Notes: generated by a model not told the origin, from the letters alone. 64,000 nt of DNA from JANPCX01 sp031431125 (GCA_031431125.1 JANPCX010000021.1:62001-126000), one strand, 5' to 3'; counted from the first letter of the stretch, positions 1-8,925 are shown. Numbers and translations: made by a program.

Positions 1-61
1 CCGATGCATCACAATCTGGCGCTCCATGATGTACAACCTTAGGCGGCCTTCCACAGAGCCG

Positions 62-1879
62 ATGGCAGAGTTCAAAATCTGCAAGCTGAGCGGCGTCAAG
101 GCAGCTTGTCTCGCCAGCCTGCTGCTCGGTGGCTGCGCTGCGACCCCCACAGTCATCGCACCCCCCGTTGTTCCAACAAGCGCCACACCACCCGCGCCAG
201 AGGCGTCCTCCGGTTGGACCGACAAACCTGGCTGGTCGTCCAAGAACTGGATGGTGGCCGCAGCCAATCCACTGGCCTCTGACGTGGGTGCGGCCATCCT
301 CAAAGCAGGCGGCTCTGCCGTCGATGCGGCCATCGCGGTGCAACTGGTGCTCACCTTGGTCGAGCCCCAGTCCAGCGGCATCGGCGGCGGTGCCTTCTTG
401 GTGCACTTTGACGGCAAACAAGTGCAAACCTTTGACGGCCGTGAAACCGCGCCCGCAGCCGCGCGGGACGACCTCTTCATCGGCAGCAACCAACAACCCT
501 TGCCCTTCCCGGCTGCGGTGGTGGGTGGCCGTTCGGTGGGGGTGCCCGGCGTATTGCGCATGCTCGCTCTGGCCCATGCGCAACATGGGCGCTTGCCTTG
601 GGCGCGCTTGTTTGAGCCCGCCATCAGCTTGGCGGAAGAAGGTTTTGTCATCAGCCCGCGTTTGGCCCGTTTGATTGAAACGGACCAAGCCTTGATGCTG
701 GACCCCACGGCGCGCGCCTACTTTTATGAAACCGATGGCCTCCCCAAAACCGCCGGCACGCTGTTGAAGAACCCGGCCCTGGCGACCACCCTGCGTGACA
801 TCGCGCAGCACGGCCCGAAAGTTTTTTACCAAGGCGACTTGGCCTTGGCCATCGTGAACAAAGTACGTGAGCACCCGAGCAATCCCGGCCTCTTGGCCTT
901 AGACGACCTGGCCAACTACCAAGCCAAAGAACGCGCCGCGCTGTGTTTTAACTACCGCCACACCCGCATCTGCGGCATGCCGCCGCCCTCCTCCGGCACG
1001 GTGGCTTTGGCGCAAATTTTCGGCATGTTGGAAACCATGAACATGGCCGCCGACAAGCCCCGACGCTTGCCAGACGGTCGCTGGTTGTTGGCCCCCCAAG
1101 CCGTGCATGCTTACAGCGAAGCCGCGCGCCTGGCCTATGCCGACCGAGCCCAGTACCTGGCCGACCCCGACTTCGTCGACGTGCCCATCCGAGGGTTGAT
1201 GGCGCCTGCCTACTTGGCGCAGCGCCGAACTTTGATCAAAGAACAGTCCATGGGCACGGCAATTGCCGGACAACCCGAGGGCGTCTCCATCAGTGCCGCG
1301 CCTGACACCAGCCCCGAGCTCCCGTCCACCTCCCACATCTCGGTGGTGGATGCCTGGGGCCAGGCCATCTCCATGACCACCACCATCGAAGACGCCTTCG
1401 GTTCGCGCCAAATGGTGCGCGGCTTTTTGCTCAACAACCAACTCACCGATTTTTCATTCGCACCGCGTGATGCGGCGGGCCGCCCTGTCGCCAACCGCGT
1501 GCAGCCGGGCAAACGGCCACGCTCGTCCATGTCGCCCCTCTTGGTCTTCGACCGGCAAAGCGGCCAGCTCCTGATGACCCTGGGTTCCCCAGGAGGCTCG
1601 GCCATCATCAATTACGTGGGCAAGGTTTTGCTCGGCACCGTCGACTGGGGCTTGAACATGCAAGACGCCATCACCTTGCCCAACTTCGGCAGCCGCAACG
1701 GGCCGACCGAGTTGGAAGCCGGCCGCATCGATGCCGACCTGGTCACCGCACTCCATGCAAAGGGGCACAACCTGCGCGTGATCGAACTAACCTCTGGCCT
1801 GCAGGGCATCGCGCGTACACCAAGCGGTTGGTTCGGTGGCGCAGATCCACGGCGTGAAGGGGTGGCGCGGGGAGAGTGA
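62..1879 (+). CDS. ggt: gamma-glutamyltransferase, predicted lipoprotein
   Basis: This is a gamma-glutamyltransferase (glutathione hydrolase), a precursor that cuts itself into two subunits and transfers or hydrolyses gamma-glutamyl groups outside the cytoplasm. The family signature is complete: the glycine loop SSGIGGGAF near residue 104, the catalytic threonine Thr423 in TSHISVVD at the start of the small subunit, then RPRSSMSPL and GSPGGS. The ATG at 62 was chosen because it gives a lipoprotein signal with LLGGC (Cys25) followed by a Pro/Ala/Thr-rich linker. An in-frame ATG at 26 exists, the frame stays open to the window edge, and no clear ribosome site is visible, so the start is uncertain. 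The gene stands alone, 112 bp before the next gene. Lipid anchoring is inferred; most relatives have an ordinary signal peptide. Confidence 0.93.
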   Translation: MAEFKICKLSGVKAACLASLLLGGCAATPTVIAPPVVPTSATPPAPEASSGWTDKPGWSSKNWMVAAANPLASDVGAAILKAGGSAVDAAIAVQLVLTLVEPQSSGIGGGAFLVHFDGKQVQTFDGRETAPAAARDDLFIGSNQQPLPFPAAVVGGRSVGVPGVLRMLALAHAQHGRLPWARLFEPAISLAEEGFVISPRLARLIETDQALMLDPTARAYFYETDGLPKTAGTLLKNPALATTLRDIAQHGPKVFYQGDLALAIVNKVREHPSNPGLLALDDLANYQAKERAALCFNYRHTRICGMPPPSSGTVALAQIFGMLETMNMAADKPRRLPDGRWLLAPQAVHAYSEAARLAYADRAQYLADPDFVDVPIRGLMAPAYLAQRRTLIKEQSMGTAIAGQPEGVSISAAPDTSPELPSTSHISVVDAWGQAISMTTTIEDAFGSRQMVRGFLLNNQLTDFSFAPRDAAGRPVANRVQPGKRPRSSMSPLLVFDRQSGQLLMTLGSPGGSAIINYVGKVLLGTVDWGLNMQDAITLPNFGSRNGPTELEAGRIDADLVTALHAKGHNLRVIELTSGLQGIARTPSGWFGGADPRREGVARGE

Positions 1880-1991
1880 GGGTGAGCCGCCGAGATCAGG
1901 GGCTGTACTGAACCGTAGGTAGAGCGCCCTGCCTAACCCGCATTGGCGAGTCGGCTGTGCGACATGGCCGTGGCTATGATGGCCCGCATCC

Positions 1992-3617
1992 ATGACACAC
2001 ACTGAATTCGACTACATCGTCGTTGGCGGCGGATCGGCTGGTTGCGTGCTGGCTGCGCGTTTGTCCGAAGACCCTGAAACCTCGGTGGCCTTGATCGAGG
2101 CCGGCCCACCGGACACCAGCCCCTTGGTTCATTGCCCGGCAGGGATTGCTGTGTTGGCGCAAACCGGCTGGTTGAATTGGGGTTTTGAAACCGTGCCACA
2201 ACCCGGGCTCGGGGGCCGTCGCGGCTATCAACCCAGGGGCAAAGTGCTGGGCGGTTCAAGCTCGGTCAACGCCATGGTCTATGTACGAGGTCAAGCGCAG
2301 GACTACGACCACTGGGCGGCCCAAGGGAATCCGGGTTGGTCATTCGACGATGTGCTGCCTTATTTCAAAAAAGCGGAGCACAACGAACGCGGCAGCAATC
2401 GTTGGCACGGAACCGGCGGCCCCTTGAATGTGAAAGACCTCGGCGAGCCCCACCGGATCAGCCGTGATTTTGTTCAAGCCGCACAACAAGCAGGTCATCG
2501 ACACAACGCTGACTTCAACGCTGCACTGCAAGAGGGTGTAGGTCTGTACCAGGTCACACACCGCAGCGGCGAGCGCTGCAGCGCGGCCAAGGCCTATCTC
2601 GCCCCTGCTCGCCATCGCCCCAACCTGCAGATCGTCACGAACGCCACTGCCACCAAAGTGTTGATGCAAGGACCACGGGCCGTGGGCCTCGCTTACTTGC
2701 AAGGCAATGAAGAAAAAAAACTGTTGGCCAGGCGTGAGGTTCTGCTGTCAGCGGGTGCCTTGCAATCACCGCAGCTTCTGATGCTGTCGGGCGTTGGGCC
2801 CGGGCCGGTTCTGCAACAACATGGCATCAACGTTGTGCACCATTTGCCGGGTGTGGGCCAGCATCTGCACGACCACTTGGATGTCGTGCAAGTGGTGCAT
2901 GCCCCGGCACTGACCGACTTGTTCGGCATTTCCCCGCGTGGGGCTTGGCATGTGCTGCGAGGCATGTGGAATTGGCATCAGCACCGCCAAGGCATTTTGA
3001 CCACCAACTTTGCGGAGGCCGGCGGCTTCATCAAGAGTGACCCGACCAGAGAACTCCCCGACCTTCAACTGCATTTCGTGATTGGAAAATTGATAGACCA
3101 CGGTCGCAAAGTGGTGCTGGGCCATGGTTACTCCTGCCATGTATGTTTGTTGCAGCCACACAGCCGTGGCTCGGTCAGTTTGGCGAGCAACAACCCTCGC
3201 CACCCACCCGCCATCGACCCCAATTTTTTAGGCGATGCGCGTGACTTGCTCACCTTGGTGCGTGGTTTCCAGCAGATGCGGCGCATCCTGGCACAAGCTG
3301 CGCTGACACAACATGCGGGCCGCGAACTGCCCGCAAGCAGCGCCGCACAAAGCGAAGAAGAAATCGCCGAATTCATTCGTGAACGGGCCGACACCATCTA
3401 CCACCCCGTGGGTTCATGCCGCATGGGACCCGGGACGCTGGACGTGGTGGACGCGAGGCTGCGCGTGCACGGTGTTCAAGGACTTCGGGTGGCGGATGCT
3501 TCCGCGATGCCACGTATCGTCAGTGGCAATACCAACGCAGCGACCATCATGCTGGCCGAGAAGGCAGCCGACATGATCAAGATCGATTGGAAGGCTCAGC
3601 CTAGAAACGGCAGTTGA
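1992..3617 (+). CDS. GMC-family FAD-dependent oxidoreductase (choline/alcohol dehydrogenase type)
   Basis: A 541-residue glucose-methanol-choline oxidoreductase that oxidises an alcohol using FAD. The N-terminal dinucleotide fold is GGGSAG at residues 12-17, the FAD loop PRGKVLGGSSSVNAM lies near residue 76, the second signature GALQSPQLLMLSGVGP near 255, and the active-site pair is His471 (YHPVGSCRMG) with Asn515 (GNTNAAT), 44 residues apart as in choline oxidase. It has no signal peptide, so it is probably cytoplasmic or loosely membrane-attached. It resembles BetA and AlkJ; the substrate cannot be read from sequence. The last residues PRNGS and the stop codon lie inside a repeated inverted element, and the convergent neighbour ends with the same residues. 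Confidence 0.92.
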   Translation: MTHTEFDYIVVGGGSAGCVLAARLSEDPETSVALIEAGPPDTSPLVHCPAGIAVLAQTGWLNWGFETVPQPGLGGRRGYQPRGKVLGGSSSVNAMVYVRGQAQDYDHWAAQGNPGWSFDDVLPYFKKAEHNERGSNRWHGTGGPLNVKDLGEPHRISRDFVQAAQQAGHRHNADFNAALQEGVGLYQVTHRSGERCSAAKAYLAPARHRPNLQIVTNATATKVLMQGPRAVGLAYLQGNEEKKLLARREVLLSAGALQSPQLLMLSGVGPGPVLQQHGINVVHHLPGVGQHLHDHLDVVQVVHAPALTDLFGISPRGAWHVLRGMWNWHQHRQGILTTNFAEAGGFIKSDPTRELPDLQLHFVIGKLIDHGRKVVLGHGYSCHVCLLQPHSRGSVSLASNNPRHPPAIDPNFLGDARDLLTLVRGFQQMRRILAQAALTQHAGRELPASSAAQSEEEIAEFIRERADTIYHPVGSCRMGPGTLDVVDARLRVHGVQGLRVADASAMPRIVSGNTNAATIMLAEKAADMIKIDWKAQPRNGS

Positions 3618-3835
3618 ACACGCACGAGCGAGTTGCGCTGCGGGGTGCTGGCAAGTCGCGACGAGGCAGTGGGCTCATGCCCACAACGAGGAGCAACGCC
3701 GCAAGCGCCCCGCAGCGCAGCTCAATCGGGTGTGTAGCGCCGTCAACCAAAAGGTGATCCATCGTGTGTGAAGAAATTTCGGCATTCACGGTGGATTGCC
3801 AGCGGAAGAAAGCGGTCAACTGCCGTTTCTAGGCT
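3598..3835. mobile_element. 238-bp foldback (MITE-like) element between two convergent genes
   Basis: Perfect 20-bp inverted repeats at 3598-3617 and 3816-3835 bound this segment. The left copy reads AGCCTAGAAACGGCAGTTGA. Inside it are a second inverted pair at 3630-3648 and 3705-3723 (17 of 19 bases match) and a central hairpin at 3669-3684 (GTGGGC, TCAT loop, GCCCAC). Each outer repeat contains the stop codon of one flanking gene, so both proteins end in PRNGS. A 72-codon minus-strand ORF (3601-3819) fills the inside but has no recognisable domain. There is no transposase, and I found no second copy in the window. This could be a miniature transposable element or a large bidirectional terminator; a target-site duplication was not found. 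Confidence 0.6.
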
Positions 3836-4667
3836 CCGACTTGACCGCACTGAAGGCCATGTCACCGTACCAACCTTCCACAGAATTTTTCAGGTCGTCA
3901 CTGTCGGTGAGCACGCCCACACTGCTGATGATGCCTGGCGGAGACGTGCCAAAAACCTGCTTGAAATCCTCGACCACATTGCGCTCGTAGGACAACCACT
4001 GGCCGACGCGCGCATTCCCGGTTTCAACAATGTGGTTTTGCAGTCGTTTGGAACGCACATAGGGAACGGTCTTGCCGACAGGCAGTTGCCCATCCCAGGC
4101 ATAGGCCAGCGTCGCGTAAGGCAAGCGGTTGCCGGTGAACAGTTCCACTTGCTCGAAGAACATGCGGTCTCGAAGCGGCAGGGTTTGTAAATCGCCCTCA
4201 AACGCCAGAATGACGCGCACCGGCGCATCCTCTGCATCATCGTCCGCCACCGTGGCATTGAGGTGCAAGGCATCAACACGCCAAGTCCAACTGAACCAGG
4301 GCGTGGCCAAGGGATCGACACTCACGTTACAACGCAGGCCCGAGCTGGCAGCCTCTGCTTTTGCATGCAGAACAGTTCGGCCATCCAGGGTCACTTTTTG
4401 ATACTGCGTTCGTTTCAGATTTCGCCGAATGATGTAGTTGTCCCAGCCCTCTGGAAAAGCACCATCGGCATCCTCGCCGGAGAATGGCCCCAAAACACCG
4501 GGCTCTTTGGGAACCCGGGGCGGAGTCGACGCGCAACCCAGCAAGCCGCCGCCTCCCAAAAAAACCCAGCCTGCGGCCAGCGAAGCGGAGCAAAAACGAC
4601 GACGCTGAAAAAATGGGGCTGATGTCTCGAGCACGGATACAGGGTTTGCAAATGCCACAGGTTTCAT
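3816..4667 (-). CDS. DUF3047 family protein, predicted Tat/lipoprotein
   Basis: A protein of about 283 residues matching the DUF3047 family by its body pattern: GWDNYIIRRN, a Trp-rich core FSWTWRVDALH, RVILAFEGD, and the C-terminal SSVGVLTDSDDLKNSVEGWYGD. The molecular function is unknown. The start at 4667 gives an N-terminus with twin arginines (QRRRFCSASLA), a hydrophobic glycine-rich stretch and a lipobox LLGC, so export and lipid anchoring are likely. Upstream ATGs at 4697 and 4730 exist without better ribosome sites. It is divergent from rluA and convergent with the oxidoreductase. Its last residues come from the foldback element. Confidence 0.8.
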   Translation of the reverse strand: MKPVAFANPVSVLETSAPFFQRRRFCSASLAAGWVFLGGGGLLGCASTPPRVPKEPGVLGPFSGEDADGAFPEGWDNYIIRRNLKRTQYQKVTLDGRTVLHAKAEAASSGLRCNVSVDPLATPWFSWTWRVDALHLNATVADDDAEDAPVRVILAFEGDLQTLPLRDRMFFEQVELFTGNRLPYATLAYAWDGQLPVGKTVPYVRSKRLQNHIVETGNARVGQWLSYERNVVEDFKQVFGTSPPGIISSVGVLTDSDDLKNSVEGWYGDMAFSAVKSEPRNGS

Positions 4668-4744
4668 GAAGGATAAGCAGACTAACAGCAAGTTCATGCG
4701 GGCATATGACAGAACAAAGCCTGGCGGCATGGAAAATCGGTTCC

Positions 4745-5386
4745 ATGATCAAAATCACCGAGGATGCTTGGCTGTACGTCGACACCACCTGCTGCGTACT
4801 CAACAAGCCCGCCGGGCTGCCTTCGGTGCCGGGGCGCGGCGAATTGGCACAAGACAGCCTGGCCCAACAAGTTCAACAACGGCACGCAGATGCGCTGGTG
4901 GTACATCGCTTGGACATGGCCACCTCGGGACTGATCCTGATGGCCCGCGGTGCCGACTGGCAACGCGCCTACAGCCGCCTGTTCGCCGAACGCGCCGTGC
5001 AGAAGCGGTATGTGGCAGTCGTGCATGGACTGTTGGAGCAAGACCGTGGGCAGATCGATTTGCCCTTGATCGCCGATTGGCCCAACCGCCCCAGACAAAA
5101 GGTGGACGCGATCTTGGGCAAACCCTCGCTCACACTGTTTCGCGTGGTCTCCCGTGATCAATCGACAAACCGGACCCGGGTCGAGCTGCAACCTGTCACC
5201 GGTCGATCGCACCAGTTGCGTGTGCACTTAGAAGCCATCGGTCATCCCATCGTGGGCGACCGCCTGTATGCGCCGCTACCCTGGCAAAACGACAGCATGC
5301 GGCTGTTGCTGCATTCGCAAGAACTGTCACTGCCCCACCCCCAGTCGACGCAAACCATGCGCTGGAGAACCGATCCGGATTTCTAG
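4745..5386 (+). CDS. rluA: dual-specificity 23S rRNA/tRNA pseudouridine synthase RluA
   Basis: Converts uridine to pseudouridine in 23S rRNA and tRNA anticodon stem-loops. The catalytic aspartate is Asp57 in HRLDMATSG. The assignment to RluA rather than RluC or RluD rests on the lack of an S4 domain, the short length (about 213 residues), NKPAGLPSVPGR near residue 20, DLPLIADWPNRPRQKV and PVTGRSHQLRVH, all of which follow E. coli RluA closely. An ATG at 4706 would add 13 residues; neither start has a strong ribosome site. It runs divergently from the DUF3047 gene and ends 22 bp before the stop of a convergent oxygenase gene. Confidence 0.93.
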   Translation: MIKITEDAWLYVDTTCCVLNKPAGLPSVPGRGELAQDSLAQQVQQRHADALVVHRLDMATSGLILMARGADWQRAYSRLFAERAVQKRYVAVVHGLLEQDRGQIDLPLIADWPNRPRQKVDAILGKPSLTLFRVVSRDQSTNRTRVELQPVTGRSHQLRVHLEAIGHPIVGDRLYAPLPWQNDSMRLLLHSQELSLPHPQSTQTMRWRTDPDF

Positions 5387-5408
5387 ACGGCGTGTATGAA
5401 CAGGACAC

Positions 5409-6152
5409 TCAGGATTCAGCGGGCCCCTGAAATCCTCCTGCTCGAAAGGTCAGCACCAAGGTGTCGCGGTGGCCAACGCCGTCCAAGGGCTGTATCGGCG
5501 TACTTTCGTGTATCACCTTTTCGTCGTCGAGCATCAGCAGGGTCCACGGTTCGACCAAGGTGAAACGTTGGCCATGACAACCTTGCGCCTCAAAAACACG
5601 TGTCTCGCCGCCCTTCACGCCGACGCGGTTGACCAAAATCACCGCCACAAAGTCGACGCCGTCGCGGTGAGCACCCTCCGGCGTAGGCCGACCAATGCCG
5701 CCCTCGGTATCAATGCGAAACTGGTGCGCTTCCACGAACCAGGGCTGTTGCCCCTTGACGAGCGAACACTGGGCCGCCAGCGCCAGCAACAGCACTTGCC
5801 ACGCCGGGTGTTCCAGCACACGGCATGACAGTGGCTCAAACCATCGCTCTAAGCCGCCATGCAGGGCGTTGTAGTCCAAGGGCTGCCAGTGAGCACGGTG
5901 GGGAACGGAACGCAATTGACCGGCATCCGCCACATAACACCCATGCCGCCTGCGTCGATAGCGACCGCCGTCGCGTAAATAACCGTCGGGCGGCAAATCG
6001 TTCCAGCACTCATTCAGCTCCAAGAGCTCGGTAATCGACAAACCGAGCAACTCGCCCAGTGCGGGCGGTTCCAGCACGGCGTAGCCGGGCTGATGCAAGG
6101 CAGGCTGCAGGTTTCTCAGAGAGGTCAGTGGCGGGGTGGGAGAGGCGCTCAT
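5409..6152 (-). CDS. 2-oxoglutarate/Fe(II) dioxygenase family protein
   Basis: A 247-residue member of the 2OG-Fe(II) oxygenase group that includes BsmA and amino-acid hydroxylases. The iron triad is readable as His162 and Asp164 (AHRDGVDF) and His215 (VIHESTP), and Arg229 (GHRDTLVL) fits the residue that holds 2-oxoglutarate. GGIGRPTPEGAHRDG is typical of the family. No substrate can be assigned; relatives hydroxylate free amino acids. The start at 6152 (MSASPTPP) is preferred over 6209, which would overlap the upstream gene by 14 bp. It follows the S4-domain gene on the same strand and probably shares its transcript. Confidence 0.85.
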   Translation of the reverse strand: MSASPTPPLTSLRNLQPALHQPGYAVLEPPALGELLGLSITELLELNECWNDLPPDGYLRDGGRYRRRRHGCYVADAGQLRSVPHRAHWQPLDYNALHGGLERWFEPLSCRVLEHPAWQVLLLALAAQCSLVKGQQPWFVEAHQFRIDTEGGIGRPTPEGAHRDGVDFVAVILVNRVGVKGGETRVFEAQGCHGQRFTLVEPWTLLMLDDEKVIHESTPIQPLDGVGHRDTLVLTFRAGGFQGPAES

Positions 6153-6195
6153 GCGGAACAGTTCGGCGATAGGGCCCCCATTTTGCCGCTGCCCC

Positions 6196-6441
6196 TCATT
6201 CAGCTTCACCCGCGGCGGCGTTCGGTGCGGACGAGACGTGGACGCATGCGTCCCCCATCGTCACCACTTGTCCCGAGCGAATTTTGCAGGTCTTGCGCAA
6301 TTCGAGCGACCCATCGACCTGAACCTGGCCTTGGGCCACAAAGGCTTTGGCCAAACCGCCGCTGGGCGCCAAACCCGTGGCTTTGAGCAAGGCATCGAGC
6401 GGGATGTATTCACCGCGAAGAAGGAAGTGGATGGTCGTCAT
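6196..6441 (-). CDS. small S4-domain RNA-binding protein (YbcJ-like)
   Basis: An 81-residue protein made almost entirely of one S4 RNA-binding domain: PLDALLKATGLAPSGGLAKAFVAQGQVQVDG, written here as its first part PLDALLKATGLA and last part GQVQVDG, then ETRK-type sequence ELRKTCKIRSGQVV. E. coli YbcJ has the same size and layout. It probably binds structured RNA in the cytoplasm. The ATG at 6441 begins exactly at the domain (MTTIHFLLRG); longer in-frame starts at 6471 or 6657 add residues without domain character. It lies upstream of and close to the 2OG oxygenase gene, and is divergent from the cold-shock gene. Confidence 0.85.
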   Translation of the reverse strand: MTTIHFLLRGEYIPLDALLKATGLAPSGGLAKAFVAQGQVQVDGSLELRKTCKIRSGQVVTMGDACVHVSSAPNAAAGEAE

Positions 6442-6733
6442 GAAATTCAATGGTGCAGGCAAAGTAGCCATTCTTTGGACAAAGTGTGGCGCAATCCCCG
6501 CATCTTTTTGCGGCCGACCCGAGAAAGACCGCAATATCTGGCCAGACTTCGTGTACATTGCACGCACAGTTATACGCAAGACCGTGTTTGTTCTCGATCT
6601 GTTCACCTCTGTACGGGCCTCATCGGCCCTGTTGCAGAAACCGCCAGACCTCCCCACACAAGAATCTTGAGTGTTGCTGCATGCGACGGCATGTGCTGCG
6701 CATTATTTTTGATAGACAGTTAGGAATACGTCC

Positions 6734-6943
6734 ATGACGACAAAAACCGGCACCGTGAAGTGGTTCAACGACAGCAAGGGCTACGGCTTCATTGCACAAG
6801 ACGAAGGTGGCGCTGACCTCTTCGCTCACTTCCGTGACATCGAAGGCAATGGCTTCAAGACCCTGGTCGAAAACCAGCGCGTCGAATTCGAAGTGAAGCA
6901 AGGTCAAAAAGGCCTGCAAGCTGCGAACATCAAGCCTCTGTAA
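6734..6943 (+). CDS. cold-shock domain protein (CspA family)
   Basis: A 69-residue single cold-shock domain that binds single-stranded nucleic acid and melts RNA structure. RNP1 is KGYGFI (residues 15-20). RNP2 reads DLFAHFRDI, slightly different from the commoner VFVHFS. AGGAA nine bases before the ATG is a good ribosome site. The 290 bp upstream hold no gene and include a small GC-rich hairpin near 6675-6700, so a structured leader of the kind known from cold-shock mRNAs is possible. A strong terminator follows 40 bp after the stop. The paralogue (CspA, CspD or other) cannot be told. Confidence 0.95.
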   Translation: MTTKTGTVKWFNDSKGYGFIAQDEGGADLFAHFRDIEGNGFKTLVENQRVEFEVKQGQKGLQAANIKPL

Positions 6944-6984
6944 TGGCTGAATGCAAGGCGCCTTGGCGCTTTGTTTGAAGCAAC

Positions 6985-7014
6985 AAAAACCGCAGCCTGG
7001 CTGCGGTTTTTTTT
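6985..7014. terminator. bidirectional intrinsic terminator
   Basis: AAAACCGCAG and CTGCGGTTTT pair around a CCTGG loop, with eight T residues downstream on the plus strand and five on the minus strand. It lies between the convergent cold-shock and mutarotase genes and can end both. Confidence 0.9.
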
Positions 7015-7030
7015 CGCATGCAAGTGCGGC

Positions 7031-7915
7031 TTAGGTCGCGGTACTGCAGTCAATCGACTGCCGAGCCCACCAATCCTCTCCGGCAGCCAGTTGCATGGGC
7101 TCGTTCACCAGCGCGGCTTCGACACACAACATGCGTCGCCAGCCTTCGTCTGACATGTCTGGAAGAGCCGCCGAATGCAATGGTCCTGGGTTCCATATGA
7201 CCACGTCTTTGAAGCCCGTTTGTGAAACCTCCACTCGGTCGGTGACACTCTCGTCACCACCACAGATCACCACCGGCCTCGCCGCATCGAAATAGACCCG
7301 GTCCAGCTCGCCCTCGATGCGCACGCTGCCATGGTGGTCCACCTGCACCGTGTTGGTCACGGCATCGCGAAAACGCAAACGCGACAAGCCCTCCAGTCGA
7401 ACAGCGGCAATGTCCTGGACCATGAGGTAGGTGTGCAACGCCGCAGTGAAGGACAGCGGCTTGTCGCCGGTGTTGGTGACCGCCAATTCCATGTCGAGTC
7501 GCTGATTGGAAAAACGCAGGCTGAGTTCCAACTCGAAATCAAAGGGCCAAAGCGCCCTTGTGGCGTCACTGCTCACCAGCCGCAGGATCAACAGCGCGTC
7601 CGTTTCCGTGGTATCCACACTGTGCAAGGTCCACAGCTGGGTGCGGGCAAAACCATGTTTGACGAGAACGCCGTGGTTGGCAAACTGCGGGAACACCACG
7701 GGCACGCCGCCGCGCACGGCTGTGCCCACGGCGTAATGGGCTTGCTCCGAGAGATACAAGCGCTCCACACCACCGCTTGTTTTCCAAGAAACGACATGCG
7801 CGCCGTGCAACATAACCATCGCTTCACTGCCGTCGGGTGCCGTCAAATGACAGGCCTGCTGGCCGTGGAAATTGGTGACGCGGTGCTGAAAACCTGGGGG
7901 ATGGACAACTTGCAT
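7031..7915 (-). CDS. D-hexose-6-phosphate mutarotase (YeaD-like, galactose mutarotase superfamily)
   Basis: A 294-residue aldose 1-epimerase superfamily protein that interconverts alpha and beta anomers of a hexose phosphate. Typical segments are LHGAHVVSW, RGGVPVVFPQFANHG, KHGFARTQLW, SFTAALHTYL with the putative catalytic His, and MLCVEAALV with the putative catalytic Glu. The start at 7915 (MQVVHPPGF) places the domain at the N-terminus and leaves a short AAGG upstream; the frame stays open to 8080, but that extension overlaps the divergent yaeQ gene and is not credible. The gene is alone on the minus strand here. Confidence 0.88.
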   Translation of the reverse strand: MQVVHPPGFQHRVTNFHGQQACHLTAPDGSEAMVMLHGAHVVSWKTSGGVERLYLSEQAHYAVGTAVRGGVPVVFPQFANHGVLVKHGFARTQLWTLHSVDTTETDALLILRLVSSDATRALWPFDFELELSLRFSNQRLDMELAVTNTGDKPLSFTAALHTYLMVQDIAAVRLEGLSRLRFRDAVTNTVQVDHHGSVRIEGELDRVYFDAARPVVICGGDESVTDRVEVSQTGFKDVVIWNPGPLHSAALPDMSDEGWRRMLCVEAALVNEPMQLAAGEDWWARQSIDCSTAT

Positions 7916-8063
7916 GGACCTTGGTCGAGAGTATGAGATGAACAATTGTCTCAGGGGACAGGTCAAAAACCGGCGGGAATCAGGCAAGATGTCATTCTTT
8001 CCGGCCTGCGTTTTGATGTGCGCCGCCATTGACTCTTTTCTTCGATCGAAAGCAGCCCTACCC

Positions 8064-8636
8064 ATGGCACTGAAAGCCACGATCTACAAAGCACAACTGC
8101 AGATCGCCGACATGGATCGAAGCGTCTACTTGAATCACCCAGTGACTTTGGCCAGACACCCCTCGGAGACCGACGAACGCATGATGATTCGTCTCTTGGC
8201 GTTGGCCATGAACGTGCAGGCGGACCCTGACCATGGTCAACTAGAAATGGCCAAGGGCATGTGGGACCAAGAAGAACCCGACCTTTGGCACAAAGACTTA
8301 ACTGGACAAATCAAGCATTGGATTGATGTGGGGCAACCCGACGACAAACGTTTGCTCAAAGCATGTCCGCGCGCCGACAAGGTCAGCGTCTACAGCTTCA
8401 GCCACAGTACCCCGGTCTGGTGGAAAAGCATCGAGAGCAAAATCTCCAGGGCGCAGAATTTGAACGTGTGGCAAGTTCCGGCCGACCAATCCCAGGCACT
8501 CGCAGCCTTGGCCCAGCGGGGTATGCAACTCCAAGTGACGGTACAGGATGGGCAAGTGTGGTTCGGAGACGGCGACACCTCGGTCGAGATACAAACCGTC
8601 GCCCTGCGAAGCGCAACGTCACAACACCACACCTGA
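8064..8636 (+). CDS. yaeQ: YaeQ family protein
   Basis: A 190-residue YaeQ protein, a family with a PD-(D/E)XK-nuclease-like fold and no settled function; in enterobacteria it was linked to suppression of a haemolysin transcription defect. The recognisable parts are MALKATIYKAQLQIADMDR, HPSETDERMMIRLLALA, DLTGQIKHWIDVGQPDDKRL and VYSF near residue 105. The ATG at 8064 matches the usual N-terminus. It is the first gene of a compact plus-strand set: the acetyltransferase gene begins 10 bp after its stop, and that gene overlaps the exonuclease gene. Confidence 0.93.
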   Translation: MALKATIYKAQLQIADMDRSVYLNHPVTLARHPSETDERMMIRLLALAMNVQADPDHGQLEMAKGMWDQEEPDLWHKDLTGQIKHWIDVGQPDDKRLLKACPRADKVSVYSFSHSTPVWWKSIESKISRAQNLNVWQVPADQSQALAALAQRGMQLQVTVQDGQVWFGDGDTSVEIQTVALRSATSQHHT

Positions 8637-8646
8637 CCCTCCAGCC

Positions 8647-8925
8647 ATGACATCCTTGAACGTGACGCATAACATCGCTCAGTCTCGTTTTGAGCTGCAA
8701 CGTGGCCCCCATGTATGCGTGGCGGATTACCACATTGATGCCGCCGTGATGCACCTCACCCATACCTGGGTAGATCCCTCCTTACAAGGACAAGGCATTG
8801 CAGCAGCCTTGGTTGAAGCCGCCATTGGGCACGCACGCGAACGCGGACTCCGAATCCATCCCGCCTGTTCCTACGTCAACACCTATATGCAGCGGCACCC
8901 CGAAACGCAGGACTTGTTGGTGTGA
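8647..8925 (+). CDS. short GNAT acetyltransferase (YjdJ-like)
   Basis: A 92-residue minimal GCN5-related N-acetyltransferase of the short class that includes E. coli YjdJ. The acetyl-CoA loop is DPSLQGQGIAAALVEAAI (residues about 42-59), followed by HPACSYVNTYMQRHPE, the conserved C-terminal block. It lacks the N-terminal strands of full GNATs, as is normal in this class. The substrate is unknown. The stop overlaps the GTG start of the next gene by 4 bp, which suggests coupled translation. Confidence 0.88.
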   Translation: MTSLNVTHNIAQSRFELQRGPHVCVADYHIDAAVMHLTHTWVDPSLQGQGIAAALVEAAIGHARERGLRIHPACSYVNTYMQRHPETQDLLV

